64,000 bases of DNA from JAOPZW01 sp963807305 (GTDB lineage: Bacteria > Actinomycetota > Thermoleophilia > Solirubrobacterales > Solirubrobacteraceae), in NCBI GenBank assembly GCA_963807305.1, contig CAWEBN010000011.1:346998-410997 (forward strand), read 5' to 3'. The translations under genes were made by a program, and so were the position numbers. The notes under the pieces were generated by a model. The model worked only from the letters and a program-made list of their open reading frames with translations, was not told where the DNA came from and searched no databases. Shown here one piece after another: positions 17,470 to 26,129 of the stretch (position 1 is its first letter; each line of letters starts with the position of its first letter).

Positions 17470-18741
17470 CTAAAGCGCAGATCGCTGGGGCTTTGAGGTC
17501 TGCCGCGCTGCTTTGCCGCTAGACGGCCTTTGAGATGCGCGCCCCGGTGTCGCGCCCGCACCCAGCTTCTCGGCCTGCCGGTCTTTGATGGTGCGTTCGT
17601 AGGCACGCTGGGCTTGCAGTGCGAGCTCGCGTTCGGCCTGGCGCATCGCCTGGTTGGTGCTCCAGATGTCGCGGCCACCTTGCCAGCGCTCGGCGCCGGC
17701 GGTGATCTCGAGGCGACGCATCTTCTTCTTGGTCAGCGACGGCTGGGCGTAGGCGTAGTCCTCGCCGCGCGTGAGCAGACACCAGAACAGGCAGGCGAGC
17801 TTGCGGGCTGCGGCGACGATGGCGATCGAGTGTCCGCGCCGCGCCTTGATGCGCTGGTAGAACGCGGCGATCGGGCCGGGCTGGCGGACGGTCGACCAGC
17901 ACGCTTCGACGAGCGCGTGGCGCGCGCTGCTCGATCCTTGTCGGGAGATGTGGCCGTAGTTGGCCGGCGCGTCGCCGGACTGTTTGACCTTGGGATCGAG
18001 GCCGAGGTAGGCGGTCAACTTGCGGCGATCTTGGAAGCGGCGGATGTCGCCGACGGTGGCCATGAAGGTCGCCGCGACGGTGACGTTGACGCCGGGGACG
18101 GTCATCAGCCGCTTGACCTCCGGCCAGGACAGCGCGTCGACGGCGATCAGCTGCTCGACCGCGGCGATCTCCGTGTCGAGGAAGTCGACCTGGCGCAGCC
18201 CGGCGTCGACGGTCTCGCGCTCGCAGACCGGCAGCTGCTGCTCGCCCAGCCAGCGCCGGCCCTTGACGCCGAACAGGTCCGACGCGGGCGCGCGGTCCTT
18301 CAGGCAACGCATCAGCACCGCGTGGATCTCGTTCTTGACCCGGGAGCGCGCGCGAACCAGTTGCGCGCGCCGCGCGAGGCGGCGACGCATCGTCCTGATG
18401 CGCTCGTCCGGGGTCCAGACGCCGTCGAGCTCTCCGGCCCAGAGCAGCTTGGCCAGCGCCCTGGCGTCGAGGCGGTCGGTCTTCGCTCGGGCCTGGCGGA
18501 TGCCGGTGTCGTTCGGCGAGACAACGATCACCCGCGCGACGTGCGCCTCGAGGATCCCGGCGATCGCCCACGCGTTGCCGGTCACCTCCAGCGCCACCCA
18601 GTCACGCGGATCGAGGCTCTGCGCGAACAGCTCCAGCGCGTCGGGCCGAGCCTTGATCCGGCCCGCCGACCACAGCCGGCCCTCCGCCACGATCGCGACC
18701 TCGCAGAAGTCGCGATGAACATCCAACCCGACCGCTCGCAC
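17470..18741 (-). mobile_element. IS110-family transposase (IS element)
   Basis: 423-residue intact transposase of the IS110 group. The N-terminal DEDD RuvC-like domain starts with VGLDVHRDFCEVAI, followed by LEVTGNAW and KTDRLDARALAKLLW, which carry the acidic residues. The C-terminal Transposase_20 domain has the LMTVPGVNVTVAATFMATVG block and GLDPKVKQSG, with the conserved Ser region GHISRQGSSSARHALVEA. IS110 elements lack terminal inverted repeats and make no target duplication, so the outer boundaries cannot be read from one copy. Upstream of its start (18742 onward) is the non-coding end where IS110 elements encode their bridge RNA. The tail after residue 385 is unusually long and Lys/Arg/Gln-rich. 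Confidence 0.92.
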
Positions 18742-18974
18742 CTCGCCCTCCTCATCGTCGACGACTCAGAAGAACAGGTGGGCAAACGACATCGACGGAT
18801 CCGCGCTCGCAGCGCAACCGGGCAAGTCGCAGGGGCGGCCATTGAAAAGGCCGGGCTCAAAGCCCATCGTCCAGAACGGCCTGCCCAACCTGCGTTCTCC
18901 AGAAGGCCCCCGTCCCAGTCGACCGACCCTAGGTCAGCGACCGGATGGCAACGGCGCCTTCAAGGAGCAGTTTC
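18742..18974 (-). ncRNA. Candidate IS110 bridge-RNA region
   Basis: 233 non-coding bases directly upstream of the IS110 transposase start. IS110-group elements are known to encode a structured bridge RNA in this non-coding end, which pairs with donor and target DNA. Two adjacent small hairpins are visible: GGCC (18837-18840) with GGCC (18849-18852), and GGGCT (18853-18857) with AGCCC (18861-18865) around a CAA loop. The ends of the RNA and its guide loops cannot be fixed without other copies of the element. Confidence 0.35.
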
Positions 18975-19079
18975 ATGCCCCGAAAGGCGATAGCGCCCTG
19001 GCATCGGTTGCTCTTCCTCAAAGTCCCACTTTGGTCCGTGGTTCCGATCCCGGCGCTGGAGCTCGAGGTCGGGGCGTAG
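18975..19079 (+). CDS. 34-codon small open frame with strong ribosome site
   Basis: An AAGGAG ribosome site (18962-18967) sits 7 bases before ATG 18975. The product is 34 residues with a basic start (MPRKAIAPWHR), a hydrophobic middle (LLFLKVPLWSVVPIP) and an acidic end (ALELEVGA). The last 23 codons match a diverged copy at 16455-16526 in the same frame, with changes concentrated at tolerated positions (Asp/Glu, Pro/Ala). It is divergent from the IS110 transposase. It may be a real small membrane-active peptide or the tail of a former longer gene. Confidence 0.4.
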   Translation: MPRKAIAPWHRLLFLKVPLWSVVPIPALELEVGA

Positions 19080-19260
19080 CACTGCTGCCAGGGAAAGGAG
19101 CAGCACGCCAGATGTTCCCTACGGCTCGAGGAGCGAGATCAAAGACGTTCGTCGCGGCGCGCCGGCATTGATCGCTGTGGTGTCTGGCGGCGATTGGCCC
19201 TTGCGCGTCGGGCCGGGGTTCTGCGACGCTCCGGAGGTGGCGAAGCGGCGGCAGCAGACG

Positions 19261-19494
19261 ATGGTCGAGCGTCTTCCGATTCGGCTCACGGCCGTGGACG
19301 CTCGAGGCCCCGGACTGCGCGGGCCAACCGCGATGGCGCCCGTCGCGATCGGCGCGCTCGCGGTCGGCGCGGTGGCGATCGGCCGGCTGGCGATCGGGCG
19401 GGCGAGCATCAAGCGCCTGACGATCGACGAGCTCGAGGTCAAGCGGCTGAAGGTGACAGAGCTCGAGGTCGCGGGCGAGCAGCGCTTGCCCTGA
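19261..19494 (+). CDS. Small repeat protein, pentapeptide-like beta-helix
   Basis: 77 residues. From about residue 25 the chain is a regular five-residue repeat with small and aliphatic residues alternating: APVAIGALAVGAVAIGRLA then IKRLTIDELEVKRLKVTELEV. This suggests a right-handed quadrilateral beta-helix. The frame is open from a TTG at 19168, but the first ATG with a repeat-consistent N-terminus is 19261. Function unknown; pentapeptide-repeat proteins include DNA mimics and structural proteins. Confidence 0.5.
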   Translation: MVERLPIRLTAVDARGPGLRGPTAMAPVAIGALAVGAVAIGRLAIGRASIKRLTIDELEVKRLKVTELEVAGEQRLP

Positions 19495-19777
19495 GTGAGA
19501 GCCTCCCGAACGGATCTTGGTGCGGGTCCCCACTGATGGTCGGCGCCGCGAGTAAAGCGAGCGCTTGTGGCGGCGGCGCCGGCGCGGCCGAAGGCGGTCG
19601 ATGCTGATCCGATGCCGGGCATCGACGTCGGCACCACCATCACGTCGACCATGTATGCCAGACGGAGCAAGATCATGGCGAAAGCATCCGGCGATGGAAG
19701 GTGGGCGTGAAGAGCTCGCTCGCCGTGGGGCGCTCTCGGTCGCATCGGTGCGGCCTCAACCACTAGGGTCGCAACCT

Positions 19778-20182
19778 ATGGGCTACACGATCGACTGGGG
19801 TTCGGCCGAGGTAGAGGAGGGGCAGCTGAGCGTTCGGGTGCAACCGGATCCGGACTTCGCCTTCCTCACGGTCTTCGACATGGCGCTGATCGAATCTCCA
19901 ACACCCCGCGGCGCAGCCGCCTGGGGCCAGGTGCAGTTCGCCAGCGGCAGGATCGTCGTCAGCGACGTCCAGCCTGGCTCGGCTTCCGATCTGGAGCAGT
20001 TCCTGGATGGAATCGTCCGCGAGGCCGACCAGCGCGTCGGTGCCGAACGCGAGCGCCTGGAACGCAAGGCCGAAGGCGAGCGACAGGCCGCCGAGGAGAA
20101 GCGTCGCGCTGCCGACGCTGCGGAGAAGGCAGCCGAGCGTCGGGACGACGAACTCGAGGACGAGTTCCGCCGCCACGACTGA
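19778..20182 (+). CDS. Hypothetical protein with C-terminal charged coiled coil
   Basis: 134 residues. The first 80 form an alternating-strand domain (YTIDWGSAEVEEGQLSVRV, FLTVFDMALIE, GRIVVSDVQPGS). The last 50 are a highly charged helix (EADQRVGAERERLERKAEG through AEKAAERRDDELEDE) predicted to be a coiled coil. No signal peptide, membrane segment or known family was recognised. ATG 19778 follows an AGGG element. Adjacent genes give no functional hint. Confidence 0.55.
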   Translation: MGYTIDWGSAEVEEGQLSVRVQPDPDFAFLTVFDMALIESPTPRGAAAWGQVQFASGRIVVSDVQPGSASDLEQFLDGIVREADQRVGAERERLERKAEGERQAAEEKRRAADAAEKAAERRDDELEDEFRRHD

Positions 20183-20414
20183 GCGATCCGCGGGTGGACC
20201 GTCGCGCTCTCGCTTCGCGCAGAAGCGGCCGCACTGGCGCGACGTCGGACGACTGCCGCAATGGATTGCGATGAAGGACGGCCTCCTCGGTGGGACGCTC
20301 GGCGTGTCATCGAGGGGCGAGCCAGACGAGGCCCGCGCGGAGATTTGGTTGCCCGATCCGAGCATTCGCCGCGAGCGCGAGACGACAAGCGGCAGCGCGC
20401 TGGCGACGATTGCG
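20183..20414. other. Convergent gap, nothing recognised
   Basis: 232 bases between the convergent ends of the coiled-coil gene and the NTF2-like gene. No gene, clear terminator hairpin or repeat was seen. Confidence 0.4.
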
Positions 20415-20813
20415 TCAGCCGGTCACGGTGTCGCCATGCCGATGGGCCACCTTCCACTCGCCCTCTTCGCGGCGGTACACCTGCGTTGCACGAAGCGTGT
20501 AGCTGCGCGGCTCCCCGTCGACAGACGCCGAGCTGTGCTCCAGGCCGGCGGTATAGGCCATGTCGCCCAGAACGTCGTACGCCTGCAGCTCGAATCGGTA
20601 CGACGTGCAGTCCGAGAAGCTCGCGGCGAGCGACTCGAAGAGCTCGTCCAGCTCTTGCTGGCCGTGGGCATTGCGCCACGCGCCCAGGACGCTGACGGGT
20701 TCGTTGCGCGACCAGATCGCCCGGCGCGGTCGGGCGTCGCCGTTGTGCAGGGCCAGCTCTGCTTGGTAGAGCGCAGTGTTGACCCACGTCAAGAAATCGC
20801 TGCGGTCGCTCAT
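20415..20813 (-). CDS. NTF2/SnoaL-like protein
   Basis: 132-residue single-domain NTF2-like protein. It begins with a helix (DFLTWVNTALYQAELALHNGD), carries the RRAIWSRNEPVSVLGAW strand-turn that in this family lines the pocket, and ends in a strand YRREEGEWKVAHRHGD in which the His-Arg-His cluster is typical of DUF4440/SnoaL_3 proteins. It may be an enzyme or a small-ligand binding protein. No ribosome site precedes ATG 20813. Confidence 0.75.
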   Translation of the reverse strand: MSDRSDFLTWVNTALYQAELALHNGDARPRRAIWSRNEPVSVLGAWRNAHGQQELDELFESLAASFSDCTSYRFELQAYDVLGDMAYTAGLEHSSASVDGEPRSYTLRATQVYRREEGEWKVAHRHGDTVTG

Positions 20814-20985
20814 TCGGAGGTTGACGCGTTCGCGTTCGGGACCATCCGAGCCTATGAGACTCCCATCGCGGTGTCGATACGCGGACCGAGCGCTTCGCGG
20901 TCGGGCCAGGCCGACGCGGCCGGGCGGTCTTCAGACGTCAGCTCGCACCCATCCATCATCGACTCTCACCGAGTGCGCACCGATG

Positions 20986-21591
20986 TCACGCTGGATGCTG
21001 TGGGCGCCCGATGGGCCGGTAGATCTGGATCGTGACGCCCTTCGAGTCGGTTCGCGAGTCGAGCAAGGCGAGCGCGATGTCCGGGCCGGCGTCGGGGAAC
21101 AGCCGCGTGCCCTGGCCGAGGACCACGGGGACGATGATGAGCTGGATCTCGTCGACGAGGTCGTGGTCGAGCAGCGACCGGATCAGGGTACCGCTGCCGT
21201 GCACCTGCAGCTCAGCCCCCGGCTTGGCTTTCAGCTCGCCGATGGCCGCCGCGAGGTCACCGGAGAGGACGGTCGTGTCCGCCCATTGCGGGTCGGTGAT
21301 CGTGGTCGAGGCGAGGTACTTGGGCGTCGTGTTCAGGGCGTCGGCGATCGGATGGCTGCCCCGATGCATCGCGCCCCAGTACGCGGAGAAGAGGTCGTAG
21401 GTCCGCCGGCCGAACAGGAACGCGTCGGCGCGCTGGTAGGTGTCGGTGATGAACGCCAGGGTCTCGTCGTCGCCCGCGCCCCTGGCCCATCCGCCGCGCT
21501 CGAACCCGTTCCTGCGGTCCTCGTCCGTCGCGCCGCCGTTTCCCTGCATCACGCCATCAACGGTGACCTGCGTCTGGGTCGTCAGCTTCAT
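20986..21591 (-). CDS. Dihydrofolate reductase-family protein (second copy)
   Basis: 201-residue DHFR/RibD-C fold protein with TQTQVTVDGVMQGNGG at the start, the AFLFGRRTYDLFSAYWGAM helix, LQVHGSGTLIRSLLDHDLVDE for cofactor binding and IVPVVLGQGTRLFPD near the end. It belongs to the same superfamily as 15490-16053 but a different branch (longer, HGSGTL rather than DIGGATL). An AAGGAAA ribosome site precedes ATG 21591. Substrate unknown. Confidence 0.87.
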   Translation of the reverse strand: MKLTTQTQVTVDGVMQGNGGATDEDRRNGFERGGWARGAGDDETLAFITDTYQRADAFLFGRRTYDLFSAYWGAMHRGSHPIADALNTTPKYLASTTITDPQWADTTVLSGDLAAAIGELKAKPGAELQVHGSGTLIRSLLDHDLVDEIQLIIVPVVLGQGTRLFPDAGPDIALALLDSRTDSKGVTIQIYRPIGRPQHPA

Positions 21592-21754
21592 GGTCGCGGT
21601 TTCCTTCGCGTTGGGTTGATCACTGTTCGGTACGACCCGACGACGGCTCCGAACTCATCGCCCATCGCGCCGACTCCGCGAAGCAGCAGCATGTGACGCC
21701 ATGCGGCGGTCCCGTCGTGCGTGATCGCGCTCGCAGGACGGCGTTTGCGGCGGC

Positions 21755-24451
21755 TCAAGTCGGCGACGGCGAGGGCGGATGCACGGCAGGGCGGCCAGGC
21801 AGGATCTCGACGTAGCCGTCCGTTCCATGCACGCGGATCCGCTGCCCATCCCGGATCAGGCGGGTGGCCTGCTCGACCCCCACGACGGCCGGCAAGCCGT
21901 ACTCCCGGGCGATCACTGCGCCGTGGGTCATCAATCCCCCGACCTCCGTCACGAGGCCCTTGATCGCGACGAACAGAGGCGTCCAGCTTGGATCCGTGTA
22001 GGCGGTGACCAGGATGTCGCCCGGTTCGAGATCGGCCTCGGCCATGTCCAGGATGACGCGGGCCCGGCCCTCGATGGTCCCGGCGGAGACCGGTACGCCG
22101 ACCAGCGCGCCGGCCGGCACGTCGTCGCGTCGGTACGCCCCGGCGATGACCTCGCCATCCGACGTGAGCACCCGGGGCGGTGTGAGCGCTTGATACGACC
22201 TGAACGCGTCCTTGCGCTGGTGGATGAGCTGGTCATCCACGTGGTTCGCGCGCACGGCGTCGTGGAGCTCCTGGAACGTGAGGTGGAAGACGTCCGCCTT
22301 CTCCCGGAGCAGGTGGGCCTGCACGAGGCGCTCGGCTTCATCCAACAAGGCCTGCTTGTAAACGAAGTAGCGGCTGACCATGCCGTACTTCGGATACTCC
22401 CGGTACCCGATGAAGGTCCGGACGCGGTCGATCATCCGCTTGACCTCGTCGGCCTTGAGCTCCCCGTCCGGCAAGGCCCTCAAGCGCGCCAGCAGCTCCT
22501 GTTCCTTCTCCCAGGCCCTCTGCCGCCCTTGCTCGAAGCGCCGCTCGCCGGCGCCCGGCTCGAAGTTCTCGATGTTGCCGAGGATGATGGGCACGAGCGT
22601 GGAGGGGCGCTCGCTCCAGCGCGGCCGCGTGATGTCGATCTCGCCGACGCAGCGCATGCCGTACGTATCGAGGTAGGCCCGGATGGCGTCTCGCGCTTCG
22701 GTCCCGCCACGGAGCTCGGGCAGCTCGTCCAGGAAATCCTCGTCCTCGACGTTTTGCAGGAAGCCCACGACGTCCGGATACGGGCGGATCACGTCTGCGA
22801 CGTCCAACAGCGCCAGCCCCATCTCCGACGTGATGTTGCCGGGCGCAGACTGCGTCAGCGTGTCGGCCGCGTTCTTCTCGCCCAGCCACGCCTCCAACTG
22901 CTCATTGAGCCACCACGTCGCCTCCATCCCGGCCATGATCACCTGAACGCTCAACGGGTCGGACAAGAGCCGCTTCAGCTCTTGGATGTCGGCCAGGATG
23001 AAGTCGAACAGCGCCGCTCCGGACTGCGCCCGGATGTTGCGCTTCAGGGCGGCGATGGAAGCCTGGCTGCGCCCGATCAGTTCGGCGACGATGGCCGGAT
23101 CGGTCTCGATCGGGGCCGGCGCGGCGCCGGCCGGCGGGCCGCCGCGGCGGTCGTCCGGGATCGACGGGATGAAGTCGCCGCGGTCGAGGATGGTCTGCAG
23201 CGAGTCGCTGATGAGCGGGTCCTTCCCGAGGGCCGCCAGGACGCCTGCGCGGCTCGTTGGCGAAGCCAGGCGCGGGGCGACGTCGACGAACAGCCTTCCG
23301 CCGGCCTCGTACATCCGCGGAATCGCAACCAACTGGTGCACGGAGAGCCCCAGGGGCTTCATGGGGTCGGTCATCATCTGCTGATGACCGACGGATATGT
23401 AGACGTGGTTTCCCCGGTCGCCGGCTGCGGGGATGGGAAACAGCGAGGTGATCGGCCGGCTCTGGACGATCTGAAAGCCATCGTCGAGTAGGCACCATTC
23501 GATGTCCTGGGGGCGGCCGAAGTGCGCTTCGATCTGCCGGCCCAGCCGCACGAGCCGCACGGCCTGCGTATCCGTGAGCGCCGGCTGGACCTGCCGCTCC
23601 GCCTCGATCGCGTCTTCTTGCGTTCCGCCTGCCGGCGAGGCGCAGATGGCGAGCCGTTTGGTGGCCACCGCCTTGGCGACAACCTCGCCGTCGCGCACCT
23701 TGTAGACGTCGGGGTTCACCAGACCGGAGACCAGCGCCTCGCCGAGGCCGAAGCCGGCCTCCACCGAGGCGATCTTCCGGTTGGACGTGACGGGGTCCGC
23801 CGTGAAGAGGATGCCGGCCGCATCCGGGAAGACCATCTGCTGCACGACGACGGCCATGGAGACCGCCCGGTGGTCGAAGCCGGACCGCAGGCGGTAGGTC
23901 ACGGCCCGCTCGGTGAACAGCGAGGCCCAGCATCGGCTGACGTGCTCGAGGATCGCGGCCGGTCCCGCGATGTTCAGGTACGTGTCCTGCTGGCCTGCGA
24001 AGGAGGCGCTCGGCAGGTCCTCTGCCGTCGCGCTCGATCGGACGGCGTAGGCGCCGTGCTCGCCGAAGGCGGCGAGCGCGAGGGTGATGGCGGCCGCCAC
24101 GTCATCCGGGATGGCGACCGCTTCGAAGGTCCGGCGGATCTCCGCGCTCAGCGCGCGGATACCCTCCCGGTCGTCCGCGTTCAGGCGCGACAGCTCATCG
24201 AGCTGATCGTCGATCGAGGGCGTTTCCCTGATGATCCGCCGGAAGGCGTCCGTCGTTACGCAAAAGCCAGGCGGTACGCGAATGCCTTCGATTCGCGAAA
24301 GCTCCCCCAGGTGCGCGCCCTTGCCGCCGACGACCGCGAGCTGCGTCTCGTCGATCTCCTGAAGACCGATCACGTAGCGGTCAGGCCGGAAGGTGTCGAT
24401 CCCCTTCGGATCGCCTCCAACGCCGATTGCCGCGTGCTCTTTGGTGCCCAT
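21755..24451 (-). CDS. rph: Rifamycin phosphotransferase
   Basis: 898-residue enzyme related to PEP synthase that inactivates rifamycins by transferring the beta-phosphate of ATP to the C21 hydroxyl, yielding AMP and phosphate. Domain order matches the family: ATP-grasp-like nucleotide domain (about 20-330, opening YVIGLQEIDETQLAVVGGKG), rifamycin-binding domain (about 340-780, with SVGHQQMMTDPMKPLGLS), and swivelling His domain (GGLMTHGAVIAREYGLPAVV, catalytic His about 843). The RPH-specific N-terminal and middle blocks set it apart from ordinary PpsA. ATG 24451 has an AGGGAG ribosome site; an upstream ATG at 24514 would start inside the RAE-like repeat and was rejected. Confidence 0.9.
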   Translation of the reverse strand: MGTKEHAAIGVGGDPKGIDTFRPDRYVIGLQEIDETQLAVVGGKGAHLGELSRIEGIRVPPGFCVTTDAFRRIIRETPSIDDQLDELSRLNADDREGIRALSAEIRRTFEAVAIPDDVAAAITLALAAFGEHGAYAVRSSATAEDLPSASFAGQQDTYLNIAGPAAILEHVSRCWASLFTERAVTYRLRSGFDHRAVSMAVVVQQMVFPDAAGILFTADPVTSNRKIASVEAGFGLGEALVSGLVNPDVYKVRDGEVVAKAVATKRLAICASPAGGTQEDAIEAERQVQPALTDTQAVRLVRLGRQIEAHFGRPQDIEWCLLDDGFQIVQSRPITSLFPIPAAGDRGNHVYISVGHQQMMTDPMKPLGLSVHQLVAIPRMYEAGGRLFVDVAPRLASPTSRAGVLAALGKDPLISDSLQTILDRGDFIPSIPDDRRGGPPAGAAPAPIETDPAIVAELIGRSQASIAALKRNIRAQSGAALFDFILADIQELKRLLSDPLSVQVIMAGMEATWWLNEQLEAWLGEKNAADTLTQSAPGNITSEMGLALLDVADVIRPYPDVVGFLQNVEDEDFLDELPELRGGTEARDAIRAYLDTYGMRCVGEIDITRPRWSERPSTLVPIILGNIENFEPGAGERRFEQGRQRAWEKEQELLARLRALPDGELKADEVKRMIDRVRTFIGYREYPKYGMVSRYFVYKQALLDEAERLVQAHLLREKADVFHLTFQELHDAVRANHVDDQLIHQRKDAFRSYQALTPPRVLTSDGEVIAGAYRRDDVPAGALVGVPVSAGTIEGRARVILDMAEADLEPGDILVTAYTDPSWTPLFVAIKGLVTEVGGLMTHGAVIAREYGLPAVVGVEQATRLIRDGQRIRVHGTDGYVEILPGRPAVHPPSPSPT

Positions 24452-24498
24452 CGTGTTGCTCCCTACGTCGCTTGCGGCGAGCGAGTATGGAGCACACC

Positions 24499-24517
24499 CC
24501 GGGGCTTGAAACAAGCC
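24499..24517 (-). promoter_or_regulatory. RAE-like (rifamycin-associated element) inverted repeat
   Basis: GGGGCTTGAAACAAGCCCC is a perfect 8-base inverted repeat around AAA, ending 48 bases upstream of the rph start. The published rifamycin-associated element before rph, arr and related genes is a 19-bp repeat with the same GGGGCTTG/CAAG arms. On the minus strand a TTGTTT within it and CATACT about 19 bases on could serve as -35 and -10. It implies rifamycin-inducible expression of rph. Confidence 0.75.
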
Positions 24518-24672
24518 CCCCCGGCAGCGATAATCTAGAAGTGGCGGGGGCCTTGCAGCGTTCGACGCGGCCGATCCAGCAGCCGCTGATCGCCACCGGC
24601 ATCGACCACCGTGCCGCGTTTCAGCAGCGGGCGATCCCTTTGGCGGTGAGCCCGTCGGCGACCTCCTTCACG

Positions 24673-24708
24673 ACTGGGCGCACAAGCTGAACTGGGCGCA
24701 CAAGCTGA
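24673..24708. repeat. 18-bp tandem duplication
   Basis: ACTGGGCGCACAAGCTGA occurs twice head to tail (24673-24690 and 24691-24708) with no change. It lies in the 255-base gap between rph and the double VOC gene, where no other gene is evident. Probably a recent slippage duplication. Confidence 0.8.
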
Positions 24709-24772
24709 AGAGGCTCGTTCGAGAGCGGGGAGCACGCTGCCGCTTCGAGGCAGAGGCGATAGCCTCGGCCAG

Positions 24773-25510
24773 GTGTTCGACCACGTCGGGATCGCCGTCT
24801 CGGATCTCGCCGCGTCGGAGCGCTTCTACCGCACCGTGCTTTCCGCGCTCGGCGTCGAGCCCAGCCACGCGGACGCCGAGCTCGTCGAGTGGGACGACTG
24901 GGACATCGGGCCGACGGACCGCGAGCACCCCGTGACCCGTGGGCTGCACATCGGCTTCCGCGCGCCGTCCCGCGACGCCGTGGACGCGTTCTGGCAGGCC
25001 GGGATCGACGCGGGGTACCGCGACGACGGCGCGCCGGGGCGGCGCACGGTCTACGGGCCCGACTACTACGGCGGGTTTCTGCTCGACCCGGACGGCAACA
25101 GCGCGGAGGCGGTTCACACGCAACGCGACGACCCGGTGCCCGACGGCAGCGTCGACCATCTCTGGATCCGCGTTCGTGACCTCGCCGCGTCCAAGCGCTT
25201 CTATACGACGATCGCCCCGTACGCCGGACTGGAGCCGGGCGTGGACGAGCCGGACCACGTGCAGTTCAAGGGCGCCGGCCACAGCGTCTCGCTCATCGAC
25301 GACGAGCGGCCGCTCACGGAGCACGTCCACATTGCCTTCCCGGCGCAGGACGACGCGACGGTGCGCGCGTTTCACGCCGCCGCGCTCGCCGCGGGCTACG
25401 AGGACCACGGCGGTCCCGGCGAGCGCGTGGTCTACCACCCGGGCTACTACGGCGCCTTCGTGCTGGACCCCGACGGGCATAACGTCGAGGTCGTCAACCA
25501 CAACCGCTGA
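24773..25510 (+). CDS. Two-domain VOC (glyoxalase-fold) protein
   Basis: 245 residues made of two complete VOC modules (about 1-120 and 125-245), each starting with the same pattern (VGIAVSDLAASERFYRTVL and LWIRVRDLAASKRFYTTIA) and ending in YYGGFLLDPDGNSAEAV or YYGAFVLDPDGHNVEVV. Internal duplication is clear. Each module keeps the His at the strand 1 position and the Glu in the last strand used for metal binding. GTG 24773 is the start. Possible roles are dioxygenase, lyase or antibiotic sequestration. It is separated from rph by a divergent gap. Confidence 0.85.
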   Translation: MFDHVGIAVSDLAASERFYRTVLSALGVEPSHADAELVEWDDWDIGPTDREHPVTRGLHIGFRAPSRDAVDAFWQAGIDAGYRDDGAPGRRTVYGPDYYGGFLLDPDGNSAEAVHTQRDDPVPDGSVDHLWIRVRDLAASKRFYTTIAPYAGLEPGVDEPDHVQFKGAGHSVSLIDDERPLTEHVHIAFPAQDDATVRAFHAAALAAGYEDHGGPGERVVYHPGYYGAFVLDPDGHNVEVVNHNR

Positions 25511-25658
25511 GCCATGGCCAACGACGCCGCACGCCACGTCTCGCCGGAGCAGTCGCGCGCCCAGATCAGGCGGGGGTGGGCCGCGCGAGGCGACCGGGCG
25601 TTCCGGCCGGGTGGGGGACGTCGCAGCGCTCGGCCGGGCCGGTGGCGGGACATCGAGC

Positions 25659-26042
25659 TCAAGGCGGCCCCATCGGCTGCCAGAGCTGGATGCCGTTTCC
25701 CTCCGGGTCGCGCAGAGCGGCGAAGAGACCGTTCGGGTAACGCTCCGGATCGACGTCGACCGATTCCCCGGCCGCGCGTAGCTGCTCGACCATGGCTTCG
25801 AGGTCGGCGACGCGGAAGTTGATCATCCAGGTGTGCTCAGGCGGCCCGATCATCTCCGAGTCCAACTCGAAGGGCGCGAAGGCTGTCGCCCCCTCCTGCT
25901 GGCGCCAGGGCTCCTGGCCGTAGCTCTCCGGCACCGGCGTCACGCCGAGCCGCTCCTGATACCAGACCTTCAGGGCCTCGGGATCTCGGGCGCGGAAGAA
26001 GAAGCCCCCGATGCCCGTGACTCGCTCCACGAGCGAGACCAT
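25659..26042 (-). CDS. Single-domain VOC protein
   Basis: About 127 residues from ATG 26042 (MVSLVERVTGIGGFFFRARD). The two half-modules are seen as FFFRARDPEALKVWYQERLG and MINFRVADLEAMVEQLRAAG, ending in RDPEGNGIQLWQP with the conserved metal-binding Glu replaced by Gln in GIQLW. The frame is open further upstream to 26120, but that part is low in complexity. Small-molecule target unknown. It converges on the double VOC gene. Confidence 0.8.
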   Translation of the reverse strand: MVSLVERVTGIGGFFFRARDPEALKVWYQERLGVTPVPESYGQEPWRQQEGATAFAPFELDSEMIGPPEHTWMINFRVADLEAMVEQLRAAGESVDVDPERYPNGLFAALRDPEGNGIQLWQPMGPP

Positions 26043-26129
26043 AGCCGGACGGCTGGCCTGAGCGAGGAGGACGAGCGCGAGCGACCCACCGAGGGACGCC
26101 CTCGACGCGCCGAGCCTCACCTCATCGAG

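Noticed and set aside
19600..19700. Minus-strand MILLRLAYMVDV stretch resembling the 42.6 kb MILVRLAYTAAVW frame
   Set aside because: Similarity is limited to about eight residues, neither has a convincing ribosome site, and both could be chance.
25514..25822. Open frame starting MANDAARHVSPEQSRAQIRR after the double VOC gene
   Set aside because: It soon becomes arginine-rich and runs antisense through the VOC gene at 25659-26042; no ribosome site or family.
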